In this document: positions 43,938 through 57,374 of the stretch, one piece after another
Layout of the letters: each line of letters starts with the position of its first letter
Position numbering within the stretch: position 1 is the stretch's first letter
Source: Pieris napi
Lineage: Eukaryota; Arthropoda; Insecta; Lepidoptera; Pieridae
Direction: 5' to 3'
NCBI RefSeq assembly: GCF_905475465.1
Contig: NC_062250.1
Span: forward strand, 8,640,501-8,704,500
Length of the DNA stretch: 64,000 nt
Position numbers and translations under genes: made by a program
Notes under the pieces: generated by a model
The model's input: only the letters and a program-made list of their open reading frames with translations
Told to the model about the DNA's origin: nothing
Database searches by the model: none

Positions 43938-44437
43938 AAAAAAGTGCGTGCGTACAAAGTACACATGTCAACTTCTTTGGCAAACTAATTTTTAAGTCAT
44001 ATTTATACAAATCTAAATCTTTAGATTTCTGAGACGTAGAGGGAGGGGAAAAAGGAAGATATGTTAGGAATTCAATGAATTTAATTGTCATTAAAATATT
44101 TAAAGTGTCGAAAATTAATACAAATTATACATTTAATTTATTTCTTTGATAGTAAAAAACACGTGGCATTTTAATTTACAATTCGTCATTTGAGATTTCA
44201 ATAAATTATTTTGCATAAAATATAAAATACTAATATTTCATAAATTCTCATTACGAAATTTTAATTTTAAAAATAGAATTTCTATAAGGCAAAACGCCCT
44301 TCTCACTCTCTCTCAATCGGTCTCAATCGCTCTCTCCCTTTTCTTCGACAAAAAGGCTGCACATCTTCGTGACGTTTTCGTAAAAATTTACCTTTATGCG
44401 CCTAAAGAAGTTTCACTTCAAAAAGGTTTGATTTGAA
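43938..44437 (-). mobile_element. Family A element, complete copy
   Basis: The minus strand begins CTTTTTGAAGTGAAACTTCT followed by TTAGGCGCATAAAGG and ends TTGCCAAAGAAGTTGACATG, then TGTACTTTGTACGCACGCAC. It matches 35376-35866 internally, including AGAGCGATTGAGACCG and GAAATCTCAAATGACGAA. It shows both ends of the family in one copy. No coding region. Confidence 0.65.
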
Positions 44438-44699
44438 AAGACGGATTAAATATCGATTAGGTATAGAATAATTAGCAAGCTTATTAAAATGATTAAGATT
44501 TTATAAGAGTTAACTGAATGGCTAGTCCGACCCTCGGCCGACAATAAAAACAAATGAAACTCTGTGAAACTGGACACATAGAAAAATAAAACCTGTGAAA
44601 ACACAGACTTCTTATCTATATAGAAATGTATGATCAAGAAAACAGACACATAAATCTATAATCAAAACTATCTAGTCTAGACCAAGAGTTATAGAAACT

Positions 44700-44815
44700 C
44701 TTTTTTAAGAGCAGAACAAACGGGCAAACTCCTGTTGTTAAGTAATACCGCCGCTCATTGACACTCATGGCCAGAGGGCTCAGTATTGCCGGCCTTGTAA
44801 GAATTGGTAAATTAT
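44700..44815 (-). mobile_element. Short degenerate LINE 3' end
   Basis: ACAAACGGGCAAACTCCTG, TTAAGTAATACCGCCGCTCA and GCCGGCCTTGTAAGAATTGG correspond to the inverted LINE terminus. Confidence 0.7.
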
Positions 44816-44915
44816 CTTTTATTGGCTCTCCGGTATTTTCAACACTTAAGTCATTTGTTTTTTTAATTCATACTCAATGTAGATATATACGCGTGGTGAA
44901 AGCCGTCTTTATTAA

Positions 44916-45465
44916 TCTATATATATAAAAGAAAGTCGTGTTTGTTACAACACTTATAACTCGAGAACGGCTGGACCGATTGCCATGGTTTTTGATTTGT
45001 TGGCTTTGTTTCCGTCTCGAATAGCAGAATAAGCAATAAAATATCGGATAAGTTATCGAATAACAATAAATAAATTAATTAATTTTACGAATGCAAAAAC
45101 CATATGGTGCCATCTGTTGACAAAACTACGCATCATTTTACGTCGAATTCGTGTCAGTTCAAGAAATTCCGATCTTGAGGTGAATGAGGAGATGCATAAC
45201 CATGCTTTGATCCTGATCAAAAGATGTTGGATATCAGAAAGTGCTTAACATGCAGTATCGCCATATTGACGCTAGAGAGAAGATGCCTAATATGTAAAAC
45301 TGCCATTCTTCTTTCGCAATGGCAAGCAATAAAACATTTCTGTATTTGCAAAAGAGTTGTATTAATGTAATACTTAACATTAATGGAATCCTAAAATAAG
45401 TTAAATTAAACTAACAACGATATTATAAGGTTGTAGGGCGGAACGAAGTTAGCCAGGTCAGCTAG
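44916..45465 (+). mobile_element. Non-autonomous Helitron (550 bp)
   Basis: A|TCTATATATATAAAAGAAAG start and GTTAGCCAGGTCAGCTAG|T end. The interior has CGAGAACGGCTGGACCGATT and ATGGTGCCATCTGTTGACAA blocks, no ORF. Confidence 0.85.
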
Positions 45466-46129
45466 TAGTTCATAATTTAAAATATCAGTTAATTTGAAGA
45501 GAACAAAAGCTTTAGAACTGCAAAAATTAGCATTAAAAACAATTCCAACTTTAAACATTAACATATTTGCATCATCGCATTTGAATCGCAAAGCTTAAAT
45601 TAATTAAGAAAGCATTCAACGTTAAAATCTGGTAATTTGTAAGCCGTTTTTCTGGCGTGTCGCCATATCTCAGTGGAATTAGCAACACCTGCAACAGATA
45701 AACGCCTTAATTACCTTTGTTTCCTCCTTGCCCCCACTGAGGACAACTTGTATCTTGGAGCATTTTACAAGATTTATTTTAGATAGTTGTTTTCGCGATT
45801 CTTAAACAGTCTGAATCTGAAACGTATTTCAGTAAAAATTGTATTCTTTTGTACAATTTTATATTAACGACTTATCATTAATAAGTCAGAGTATCCATTG
45901 GTATGCTTTAGGTTATATACAATTTAATATAGATTTTTCACAATACAGGAACTAGATATAGTAGACCCAATAAATGCATCATAAGAGTTATGACCGCATA
46001 GCGGCAGGTTATAAAACCTGTACATTGTTACACTTATACAAATAATAATAGGTTCTTGAAACCCAAAAACCTTTGGAAGTTAGATATTGATTAAGTATGG
46101 ACAGGAGTTGTTAGTTTTATAAAAATAAA
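45466..46129. other. Unannotated sequence
   Basis: No recognised feature. Confidence 0.3.
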
Positions 46130-46305
46130 TAAATCAGTGGCCTTTTAGGACCTTTTTAGGTTTGGGCCTCAGATGTCAGTATTTGTTTCATGATTTTTGA
46201 CATAATTTGGCAATCTAATACGCATGTACCATCCTGTGGTGCCTGACAGACGCCATCGACTTTTTGGGTCTAAGGCAAGCCGGTTTCCTCATAACTTTCT
46301 TAAAA
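46130..46305 (-). mobile_element. SINE-1 body, headless
   Basis: CAGTGGCCTTTTAGGACC, GCCTCAGATGTCAGTATTTG, CGACTTTTTGGGTCTAAGGC and AAGCCGGTTTCCTCA are inverted SINE-1 body blocks. The tRNA-like head is absent. Confidence 0.7.
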
Positions 46306-46874
46306 AAGAAAAGATGTTAAAAAAGACTTTGATACTAAATGATCATCAAGTAATGCTATTATTACTAGACTTGTACGCGACACTTTAAGAACAAAAACCT
46401 GAAGAATTATTGCTTATGAATTCTCTACAATTTTGTATAAATTAAAAAGACATCTCATTAAAACAAACCGTCATCCTTAATTTATTAAAAGTAAAACAAC
46501 GTACAAATTTCGCGCTGAAAGAGGGAAAAGTTCCCGCGTATACAATTCCATATCGGGGACAATTAGCGCCACCTGGCGAGATAAGGCTTAATCCTGGAGC
46601 AAGACGGGGCAAGGGGGGACAGTGCTTCGTTAGCGCGCTTAGTGCTTTACCGCTAATACTGCAAAACAGGCAAACACTACGTAATTATAGAGGTGACTCA
46701 GTTGTAGTATGATTAAGAAAGCAACAAATATATTAACTATACGCTAACATTAAAAAAATATGGATTGTTGAAGAGATTCTAAAAGATTTTCTTTTTTTTT
46801 TCTGTACAAAATGAAAATCAGCTACCTGTATGAAATTATCATGTAACTTAGCTTGAATAATATAGCGTCAGAAA
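46306..46874. other. Unannotated sequence
   Basis: No recognised repeat or gene. Confidence 0.3.
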
Positions 46875-46888
46875 ATATGCACCATTGT

Positions 46889-47183
46889 AAAGAAAAAACT
46901 TTTTAACCGGATTAAAGTTATTTATAAATTTACAACTATTTAACATAATTTTAAATTTATCCGACGTTTCGCGTGCTGTACAGCGTGCGTGGTCACGGTG
47001 ACTGAAGACAAAAGGTGTTGGATGTCAAAAAGTATCACAGCTGTAGAGAAAGTTGCATTATCTATATTTATTTCCCCGGAGTTGGTATCGACTAAAAGAT
47101 GGAGGGTTTTGGCAAAAATGGCTTGTCAAAGTTAAAGTTTTTTCTTTAAATGTGTAAAGGTTATGTCAATCAAAGACAATACT
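46889..47183 (-). mobile_element. Short Penelope-like derivative with 14-bp target duplication
   Basis: Shares AACCGGATTAAAGTTAT, ATCCGACGTTTCGCGTGC, GTGCGTGGTCACGGTGACTG and CCCCGGAGTTGGTATCGACT with the larger copy at 62578, then jumps to a shortened right end (TTTTTTCTTTAAATG, then AATCAAAGACAATA). ATATGCACCATTGT flanks it at 46875-46888 and 47184-47197. It has lost nearly all coding sequence. Confidence 0.75.
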
Positions 47184-47197
47184 ATATGCACCATTGT

Positions 47198-48343
47198 TTT
47201 AAGTAACAAAATACCTAAGAAACGTCTGCGCATAATGTTGGTAAATAAATAAGACAGATCTATAGAATAAAACGCGACATGAAATATTAATATTTACTTA
47301 CGTTGTTCTCGATATTTGCAGATAAATTAATAATAAAGTGAGGATTTGGGCATATTAAAGTGGGAGCATATCTACGATATTAATCTATGATCCTCTCGCC
47401 GTTTCTACCCAATAATTAGCAAGAAAGCTTGAACAGTACACTAGATAAGCCTTGAATTTCAACAAACTACGTAATCGCCTGACTGGGAATGTATTTCATT
47501 GACATAGAGTCCAATATTGCATAGCACAACACGGTTTTAGTATCTAGTACATAACCTTTGCTCTTGTCCACCCATAAGTGTTTGTTTATAAACACAATAC
47601 ATTCACTGGGAATATTATTGTTGCAATGTATTAAAGTATATAAATTAAGAACGAAGATTTTATGTAACTTATGAACAGCTGAAATAATGAGGTATTTTAT
47701 TTTAACGTTTTCGAATGGGATTTAATTGCGACGGCTGTAACTGACTTTTTTATTTAAATTTGGCAGAACTGTTATGTACTATGTAGATAGGCTTTATACT
47801 TAGATTTTACTTGACTTTGTTGCGTTAAAACGGAGTTCTGTCAAACTTACGATACGGTGCTTATTATTGCTAATTAACTGGATTGATTTAAGTTAATAAA
47901 TGTTGGATCCCACCAAAACGTAAACGATCCATCCATCTGCACTGCCTTAATTTGAGCCTAGCTGACTATGACTCATTGGCTTTGACTATCCGAAATGTGC
48001 CATAGAAAGGATACAATTCTGAGACTCCACTACACACTGCAACCCTTGGCGAACACGACTTTACAATCCATCGTCCTAAGTCCAGAAAAATCTCATATTG
48101 CTCTTGCTTCTCGGCTTAAATAACGTGGGACATCATACGCGAAGCGATATAAAACGAGTTAAGGCAACAATTCAGTCTGCAGCTACTAGAAGTCCGCAAT
48201 ACAGGGATTTCACTTGAATCATCGATGTCTTTCTTCAATGCTGAATTGGAACAAATCAAATACGACTGCGCTTCACAGTCCGACCTGCTGCATGAATTCA
48301 GAAGGAAGAATTACTGTGACCGAACAATAAGACAAGCGAAAAT
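47198..48343. other. Unannotated sequence
   Basis: Relatively GC-balanced between 47.9 and 48.3 kb, but no repeat or protein family recognised. A frame opening at 48225 runs into a LINE fragment and is not called. Confidence 0.3.
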
Positions 48344-48651
48344 CGCGAGTTTCATCATCGGACGTCAAAATACCATCCGTATCACCTCGACGTCCGTCGT
48401 TCCACAACTGAGCGTTTTCCAAGGCAGTTTTTGCCGCGCACCACCACTATGTGGAACCAGCTGTCCACTGAAGTATTTCTGAACCAATTCGACTTAGGGT
48501 CCTTCAAGAAAAGAGCGTACCAATTCTTGAAAGGCCGGCAACGCACTTGCGAGCCTTCTGGCATTGTAAGTGTCCATGGGCGGCGGTATCACTTCACATC
48601 AGGTGAGCCTCCTGCCCGTTTGCCTCCTATTACATTAAAAAAAACAAAAAC
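48344..48651 (+). mobile_element. 5'-truncated LINE 3' end
   Basis: From AGTTTCATCATCGGACGTCA through MWNQLSTEVFLNQFDLGSFK, RAYQFLKGRQRTCEPSGIVS and SGEPPARLPPIT to an A-rich tail. One deletion early (about 48366-48372) shifts the frame; the last ~70 codons are open. High similarity to the full-length copy. Confidence 0.9.
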
Positions 48652-49007
48652 CAATAATTGTTTCTGAAATATGGCTAAATAGTGTACAGCTATCCTCTAC
48701 CTTCATGAGATCCTGGTGTCTATAAAAGAACTTTGGTAACTCGTCAACAACCAACCAACAAACAACTTAGTAAAGTACTATCTGATGTCATATTATTACA
48801 AAAATGGATTGTTATTCCAGAGTTCTGTTTATTCACTTCCATATAACTTCAACAAAGTCGTAACAGTAATCTCGACATTAAAAAAATATCGCTCACATTT
48901 ATGCGTATGAAGAATAATAAGTGCCTCACTATCTACTGTTTTATAACTAAGAATATATGATTAAAACTGCTATACAACCCGTTTAAGACGATTTTTACAA
49001 ATATTAA
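48652..49007. other. Spacer
   Basis: No recognised feature. Confidence 0.3.
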
Positions 49008-49321
49008 TCTAATATATAAAATTCTCGTGTCGCGGTGTTTGTGGTTAAACTCCTCCGTAACGGCTTGACCGATTCTCATAAAATTTTGTGTGCATATTGG
49101 GTATGTCTGAGAATCGGACAACATCTATTTTTCATCCCCCTAAATGTTAAGGGTAGTCCTCCCCTAATTTTTTTTTTAATTTTTAGATTAATTTTAAATT
49201 TTTTTTATGATACAGCAATCAAAAATACATACAACCCCTAATTTTCACCTCTCTACGATCAACCCCTATTTTTTATTACAAACGATATACATGGCAAAAC
49301 GACGTTTGCCAGGTCAGCTAG
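49008..49321 (+). mobile_element. Non-autonomous Helitron
   Basis: A|TCTAATATATAAAATTCTCG start and TTTGCCAGGTCAGCTAG|T end. Sister copy of 39038-39346. Confidence 0.88.
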
Positions 49322-49814
49322 TACTATATAGAATTTTATCTATGAGATTACTAAGCGGATCTATCTATTTATTCTTTATTTCAAGATGTAAGCTTCCCTT
49401 CAATAAAGCACACGTCAAAGTAGGTATGTATCTTCACACACCATTACCCGTCGATACAGCTCTATCTTTATATCGTATACAGCTTTATACCCCGTAACCC
49501 CGCTATGGGCTCGTTTAGTACACATGACCGGTTATGTATTAGCCATTTCGTTGTTTCATAAAAGGAAAATCAAAGGGTTCTTACGTATCTACGAACGCAT
49601 AACAGCGCTACTAATTATTTTGCCTGCGATATTTTCGTATAACATGTATTATTAAATTTTTTGTACTCTTTGGCGGTAATTGTTTATAACTAGCACAGTA
49701 TGTGTTTTTATGCAGGCTAAACACACCGTAACTAACTAATAACATTTATTAATAGTAACTATACAAAAAAAGGTCTGGGAGTTTAATTTTTTGTACGTAA
49801 ATACAAAAAAAATA
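49322..49814. other. Unannotated sequence
   Basis: No recognised feature. Confidence 0.3.
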
Positions 49815-50060
49815 TCTGGCGCTAAAACCTTTTTGATCTAGGTTTTAGATTTGTTTGGTGATCATTTTCTTTCTTCATTCGTCTTTTCTAATAGCTTTCG
49901 CTGACACGGCTGTCGACTTTTTAAGTCTAATACATAGCCGGTTTCCTCACGATATTTTACTTCACCGCACGAGGACGTGTTATTAACGGCGTACATAGAC
50001 AGATAGTCCTTAGACATGAGAGTCGCACGTTTCATCCACTAGGCCTAAAACGCCAATGTA
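49815..50060 (-). mobile_element. SINE-1 copy (diverged)
   Basis: Inverted blocks GGTGATCATTTTC, CGGCTGTCGACTTTTTAAG, AGCCGGTTTCCTCACGATA and GAGTCGCACGTTTCATCCAC, then TAGGCC. The B-box area is partly lost. Confidence 0.65.
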
Positions 50061-52104
50061 TGTAAGCATGTCCCATACTAATATTTGTAAATTCAAACTC
50101 AATTATTTCATATATTTATATGTTAACCATACCGAGATTTTACACTCAGTATATTTTTGCATCGTCGGAGATTAAGCAGTAATTAAATATTAATGAAAAT
50201 TATCTAAACTATTAAACACATTTTAATCTAGTCCCAGAAAAAGTTCCCCAAACAACTTTCCCTTTTTGTTATCAATTTTAAGCATGTTTAAGCAAACTTA
50301 TACCAATTTATTTTAGTTATTTTAATAAGATCTTTCAAGATATTTATATCTTACGGACACACACTGCTATTAGAGGTAAATAGTTCCTAGCTAATAAAAC
50401 AATATAACGCAACAAATGAGTACAATATAAGAATAAAAATATAAAACTTTATTGGTATATTACCTCGCAAACAGCGTGTATACTGTATATCGTAAACATA
50501 CCCAAAATGCAATATGACTCGGGGTTGGGGTCTTTATCTCCCAAGTTTAATATAAATCCTTGTGAAAAGCTGACCAAAAAACGAATAGCGTCGAAATTCT
50601 TGCCAGAAAGTATGATTTCCCCACCGAGTACGTGACTCTCACAAGATAATCTTTGAAATATATTTTTAAACGCCTCTTAGTATTTTCTCTTATAATCAAA
50701 CTTCTTTAACCAGAATAACGTAACGTTTGTGTGTGTTGATCGATATAGTAGATTTCTTCTTTTTTATTAAAAAACATTTGAAAAAAAATCGAAAATTCGA
50801 AGTCCATTTATATAATGTAGATCAATGGGTTTAGAAGCTGCGTACTTACAAATAACGGAAGTGAACATAACAAAAGTATTGATAATATACATTTTCTTTA
50901 ATAATATTAAAAGCAAGACGTAGTATAAACATTTATATACTATTTTTACTAAAATTTTATACTATTTTGTCCAAGGCGTTTTTTGCAAATTGGTATTGTG
51001 TCTTAAAATAGCACATAAGTATCGTCTGAGCGTCTAAACCATTTCTTGCGGGACATTCGCGAGAAAATTCAATTTGGATCAGCCTCCCTCTTAACTCAGA
51101 TAGTGACGTCCCAGTTGAACTGGATATTCAGGATAATATTAAAACCCTTTATTGTTTTTGCCTGGTTCTTGAGGTTCATTCAAAATTGACTTATAACAAA
51201 TTCATTAAATAATCTGTATTTTCGTTTCATTTATAAATAAAGGCAATTCTTATTCATGTTATCGGTAACCACAGACTATACTCATATAGCACCCATGATT
51301 TAGAATACATACTATTCACAATAACATTCTTATTTCAAATTTCAAGCTGCGTAAGCTACTTAGGTATTTTGTCATATTGTGTTCATATTAGCATCACACA
51401 AAAGCAAGTTACATTATTAAACATCCCCAAGACATCACTAATCCAAGGGACTCGTCAACCCCGCTCACAAAATTGGATCGTCTTTTGCATAAAATGAAAA
51501 TCGGATCGGAACTAACAAAATAACGCCGAAAGGTCTGATAACCGTCTTCGACCGGTTAAGCGCTCAGTCATAAGCAGACGCGGGAGCGTAATATAAGCGG
51601 GTGAAAACTAAGGTTAAGCGACGATGGATTTCCGAGTATCGTGACCATCCCGGTCAAGCAGTTTAGATATTTCATACCAGCATAATGCCAAAAATAATGG
51701 TTACCCTAAAAAAATATGATTTCCCTATAATTTATAAACAAAAAACTTAGAGATAAAAATTATGCTGTGGAGTTGCATGCCAGTTCTCCTCGTGCGCTCT
51801 TTGTCCTTCATTTGGGAACTGAAAGTAAATGTTTTATTTATCTATATGACCCCTACATAGTAGTCTATCAGGCTCGGGATCAGGTCGATCTGTGGCCGTG
51901 CAGTACAGTGTCAACCCTCCTCTTTCCTTAAAATGGACTTAGAACATTTTTTTAATATTGTATAATTAATAATAATTATATATAATTTTAATTTTTTATT
52001 TGAGTTTTATTTTTTTGATTGTCTTGTACTCATCAGTCGCGCGTAATTAGCAAATAATTATAAGTAAATATTCTTTAACTACGATACGACTGTATTTGGT
52101 CATA
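50061..52104. other. Repeat-poor unannotated region
   Basis: No repeat family of the window and no coding sequence recognised over about 2 kb. Confidence 0.3.
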
Positions 52105-52272
52105 GCCAAAGTCAAAATTACTTTATTCATATAGATAAACAAGTACACTTATGAACGTCAGAAAAGAAGTTAAATTAATTCTAAATTTACTACTAGTTAG
52201 CAAGTCAAGGGCGTAGAGTGGGCAGGAAGAACTGGCAAGAAACTCTCCGCCACTCTTTTTAATCGCTAAGTT
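52105..52272 (-). repeat. Interspersed repeat (family X), longest copy
   Basis: CAAAGTCAAAATTACTTTAT, ACTTATGAACGTCAGAAAAG, GGGCGTAGAGTGGGCAGGAA and GAACTGGCAAGAAACTCTCC, then ACTCTTTTTAA. Probably the 3' end of a minus-strand LINE. Confidence 0.6.
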
Positions 52273-55200
52273 TTGACTCATACAGGTTCATCTTACTCGC
52301 TACGTTTGTTGGCGTAACCACGTTATAAACATCCTCGTCCGAGCAAACTCTAACGATATTCGTAAATACTTTCCAAGTTTCGGAACCTTGGGGGACCTTT
52401 GAGTTATCGAGTTTGGTGAATCTGTTTTAAATATTCTTTGGACCTGTTTATAATTTCGTGTTTATTAAGTTTCGGAACAAATGGTGTGGCAGTTTTCGTG
52501 AATATTATAAATGTTATTTGAAATATTTATGTTTACGAAACAATTCAAAAGTTTAGCCGTTGATAATAATAAACTACTGAATAATCTAAACGCTTGCTGC
52601 GATAAATACTACTTTGATTCTATTTTGTATAGTCAAATATTATTTTTCAAAAATCACCGTAACAATATGCAAATAAACAAGCCACATTAATTATTGTTTT
52701 ATTTAAATTAGTAAGAACAAAAACTCGTAGTGTATTTCAAAACAAACAATAATTTTCTTTGTATTATAAATTCGGTGTAAAAAATAGTCTTAGCTGTGTA
52801 CAAAGGCATATGAAAACTCGTGGCATTCTGCCAATTTTCGCAAAAATAAAACCTGCCAAACATGCTCCCGAAGTTAGCGCGTCACTCTGCTAACATGAAT
52901 GACTAACGAAGATTAGGACATAGTTCATCGGCGCTTAAAACACTTAGCAGTGATAGCTTACAATTAAATTATCTCTATAATGAGAAGTCTATATTTCTGT
53001 CTATAAGTCTATAAATATATATTTAGATTTGATAACGCTATTACTTGAATTATAGACGTCAATTTTTATTGAGGGTCTTTTAATATAATATAAGAGAAAA
53101 ATTATTACAGCACGATTATCGAAGGAAACCATTTTGTTACAAAGATAATGATCACGGGTCAAAGGTCACGTCATACTGTTGAATATTATACTAATCTGTG
53201 AACGCCTTCTTTGCGCTATTCATACCTATATATTTAATTTAGCATATTCGTACTATTTTCATTATAATATACATAGAATTAACAATCTTAGTATTAAACT
53301 TAATTCATCCATAATATGTTTGTATTTTTTTTGACTAAGTAATGAGAGTAAGTAAAAATTATGACATGAGATTTGTTTTGGAATCCGATCATTATTTGTT
53401 TTCATAATGAGTATAGTAATTGTGGAAGATGACGTGATTTAAAAAAATATCTTTAAACATGCAATGAAATCCCCCGGACTATCTGTATGAAGGCAATAAA
53501 CTCAAAAGCTACTGTATGGATATTTGTACGATTATCACACATAGAGAAAGAAATTCCTGATTAATTTTTAGTTGTAAAATAATTGTTTTCATTTAAATTG
53601 ACTGTAATATATCGACTATTGTTGAGGCGGTCGCAAATAATATTTCCAATGGTACGACACTTATGAACCTACAATTTAATAAAATATTTTTTCATATTTA
53701 CGCTGGTTATTTAATATTTATTTAAACAAATAATTGATCAGCCCTTAATTCTATTACTATTCCGTTGAATCTAACCAATCGATTAATGTCAACACAAGTT
53801 TAGCGTAGACGACGTCGGTAAGCTGCTTTAAGTTAATAATTGTTAAGTAGTAGACACACGATCGACGTCCCCGCTAATGAGATTACAAACTCAACTACTA
53901 GGCTTTACCCGCACCTTGTTGGACTAATCAAAACAGAAAGTTTTCTTAGTTTGGCCAAAAATTAAGCTTTCCTAACTAGACTTATTCGTACCTAACTTCT
54001 TTCTCATGTTTTATTACAATAATCCTTCTTTAGTTTTTCTACAACTAAAAACAAGTGAATTACGAAAAACCTCGGCGGTCTGTCCAACCAATTTTAAATT
54101 CCGAACTAAAATTGGCGCGTTAAATAAAACAAAGATTCTTTTTTTAAATCTGCGCGCCAAGTTCGTTGAATAATACAGACAATGTGGCGTTATAAATGGC
54201 GGAAAAGATTAATGCATTATCTACTGAGTCCACTGGTCAAACGCATTACGGAAACCTGATCAGCTTCCATCCGTCTTTTATATACGTGCGGATTGTCTTA
54301 CTGCATTATCTCAAAATCTATTGAATATTTGTTTACTGCCCATGCTTTAGAGCTTATATTGTTTTATGAAAGAAAGCAGACTTTGAAAGTAGACTTTGAA
54401 CCTACCACCATATAAAATACCGATCTAAAAAATCTGAACTGGAGATACACTTTGTAAAGCAGTAAAAATAAAAAGAGAACGTGTAAATTTAAAAATCGAA
54501 TATTGGTTGATATAATATGAAGTTTTCGGAAACGAATAACTACAAGCATTTATTATCTATACCACCATACCGTTTACAACCATATATGAATCTAATTTTT
54601 AAAAAAGAATTGAAACGACCTAGATGTTATCTGTAACTGTAAAAATTAAAACACAATTTTAAAAATGGAATATTAGTTGATACTCGAAATCTGCGGGAAT
54701 GAATAAAAAACCTCCAGGTCTTATAAACAACTTTGAAGTTATATTTATAGCTTGATATTCTTAGGTCCACGGATCATTGGCGATGGGAATGAGACGAAAA
54801 TATTATTTCAATTGCTTTCGCGCGATTACTCGCGCTTTTGATGTTACACGCCCAACGGGCTATGAAAACGAAAAGTATCTAATATTATAGGAAAAAAATA
54901 AGTTCTACGCAATTCATTCCTTTTTGTATTTTGCTTTATATTTCGCGAAATATTTATTATTTATAGAAATACGGGAATGGAATAATGATTGTACACGGCT
55001 ATCTTTGTCATTATCGAATCATTTTTGATGATATGAGATGAAACATATTTAGATGTTGTGTTTTCTTACTGAAGATTGTGTATTTCTTTAAAAGTCCTAA
55101 CGGATACACCGATTTGCTGCCTCCACATAACTCTATCCTTCGCTTGTCTCCGGGCATTAAATATTTTGAAATCCATAATTGTCTGAATTTAGTCAGATCA

Positions 55201-57374
55201 GCAGGTTGGCGATCGACCCTAACTTCTCCTATCATCACTCCTCTCTACCATACAATTAGATATTAGATATAGAATCGTCATAATTGTGATAATTAATAAT
55301 TATTAGCTTTCAAATAAGTTACTACGACTAAAACGAAGTTTTTCTTACAAATGGTTATAGCAGATTACAATACATTAGATGTTCCTATATTATACAGTGG
55401 CAGATAATTTAAACCGCCTGTCATTAATAATTTTTTTAATAACAAAATATATGATACTAAAAATTATTGAGTCTTATAAGTACCTATATGTAAATAAATT
55501 TGCCAACATGTCATGGGAGTACATTTTTTGTGTTTCTTTACTAACCATACTGTAACTATTTAATCGGGAATTCTGAATTTGCCACTTGATAATATAATAC
55601 TTATGACAGTATAAAAGATGTGGTTTTTTGGCGGTTTAGGAAATAATTCTCTTGTAACTATGTATCTTTTGGTAAAAATATACATTTAAATCTAAATCAG
55701 TAATATTGTGGAAACGGAAGTAATTATGCGTCATAGTATAACGTTGCTGATGGTAGTGATTGTGTTTCGCCACAAATTGTTTGAATTAAAATTCGCAACA
55801 ACTACACAGTTTTATTTGTCTGTAATTTGTTGACTATTCGTGACCACTTTTGCGTGATAACCGCTGCAGAACAACTAATTGTTTCTAATTATTTGACTCA
55901 CGCCGGGGTCCCTGGTTTTTGAAAATTGTATGGTCTGTCAAAGGTGACCTTTACGCCAAGTCTTATTTTCGGGTACGAATTTTCGCATTTTGTTTTTATT
56001 CCTGTATGTTTTGTTTAAATAATTAAATCTTCCCCATGTCATATTTTTAACGTATTTAATGAGGTTTCACTACTATTCTTTTAATTACAAATCTATAAGA
56101 AATTAACCTTTGGTAACATACTTTTTTCTTGTCTATGGACAACTATTATGGATTGCACCAGATTAAATTACTAAAGATTTTCAAGAACATTTAACCTCCG
56201 TATTGCTATTTTATTTATTTTAATTAATATACAGACAAAAAATATAATGCAATAAACAAATGAAGGCAGTTATCCAGTGAACCTAATCTAGACAATCATT
56301 AGCCGCACGGCAAATTGCCTCGTTTCAACATTACAAAAATATTATCTGTGGCACTTTCCCGCTAACCTCGGCCATAGATAATACCAGCTGTCAAAATATA
56401 GTCACCCACCCACTCCACGATTGAGGGTTTCATTTGCATGATCGATGTTTGCGTATCTCAATTTTGGAATTAATTTGATTATTTATATAGGATAGACTAT
56501 ATTATGATGGTTATGTCCTATGTACAAGAGTATGATGGTTTTATTTTTGTGTAAGCTGACAAGTTGTAAACAATGATTTTAAACTTTATATTGTTTTTCT
56601 GTATAAACAAATTGAAAACTAACATTTTGTATGCAAAGAAAATATTTGTAAGATAGTAATCTGTATTTCAATTTAAGTACATTATTTTTTTAAATAAGAT
56701 TGGTTATTCGATTGGGATTTACCAAAAAAATTTTTTTACTTGACAATCTCGACTTGTAAAATTTTAAAATTACCCTTACTCTAATAGGTACCCGTCTATT
56801 CTGATATCCCAATATTCATCTCAAACCACAATCTAGTCATTAGTATTATCAATAAGTTGTAATCTAAACTCGTTAAAGCGAAATATTATTAATATATATT
56901 ATATATACTATTATATTATGAATCGGTAGCGTCGTTCGCTAATATAAATTATCAAAGTATGTATAAGCTTATGAATTCCGGTTGTGATGGACTCCGGACT
57001 AACTTTTAAATGCTTGACATCTAAGTTTCTCTGAAACTTTAGCCTTTTAGACCAAGTACTCGACACTTAATTTTACCCTTATATGGAGGTCTTATTTCCA
57101 TAATGGTTGAACAGTAACACGGGACTGAGACCCGAGAATTGAGTCTCAACAAAGCCTTTAGTAGAATAAGTAACAGGATTAACTCAAATCAAGATTCGCA
57201 ACTATATCTCATTGTCCGAACAATCAGAGGCAATTCAATTCAATTCAAATTTACGATTATATAGCCAATTGGCAGGTATTCACAGAGGTGCGCCATTGTC
57301 AGTTAGCGGAAAGTATTTAAATAACTGTATATAGATTTAAACAATCCTTTAAGATGGCTTTATCTACATACATG
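52273..57374. other. Repeat-poor unannotated region (about 5 kb)
   Basis: No repeat of the window recognised. Small palindromes occur (TTGGCGCG/CGCGCCAA near 54111-54170; GCGCGA-TTAC-TCGCGC at 54820-54835). Open frames near 55011-55266 on both strands lack recognisable motifs. If the window holds host regulatory sequence, this is the cleanest place to look. Confidence 0.3.
53156..53168 (+). promoter_or_regulatory. DR1-type nuclear-receptor-like site
   Basis: GGGTCA-A-AGGTCA is a direct repeat of the AGGTCA half-site with a 1-bp spacer, the DR1 arrangement bound by HNF4/USP-type receptors. A 13-bp match can occur by chance, and no gene is visible nearby. Confidence 0.25.

Noticed and set aside
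48225..48482. Frame MSFFNAELEQIKYDCASQ...
   Set aside because: The second half is an out-of-frame LINE fragment; the first half has no recognised family. Treated as chance.
54364..55266. Open frames of 60-75 codons on both strands
   Set aside because: Short, overlapping on opposite strands, without motifs.
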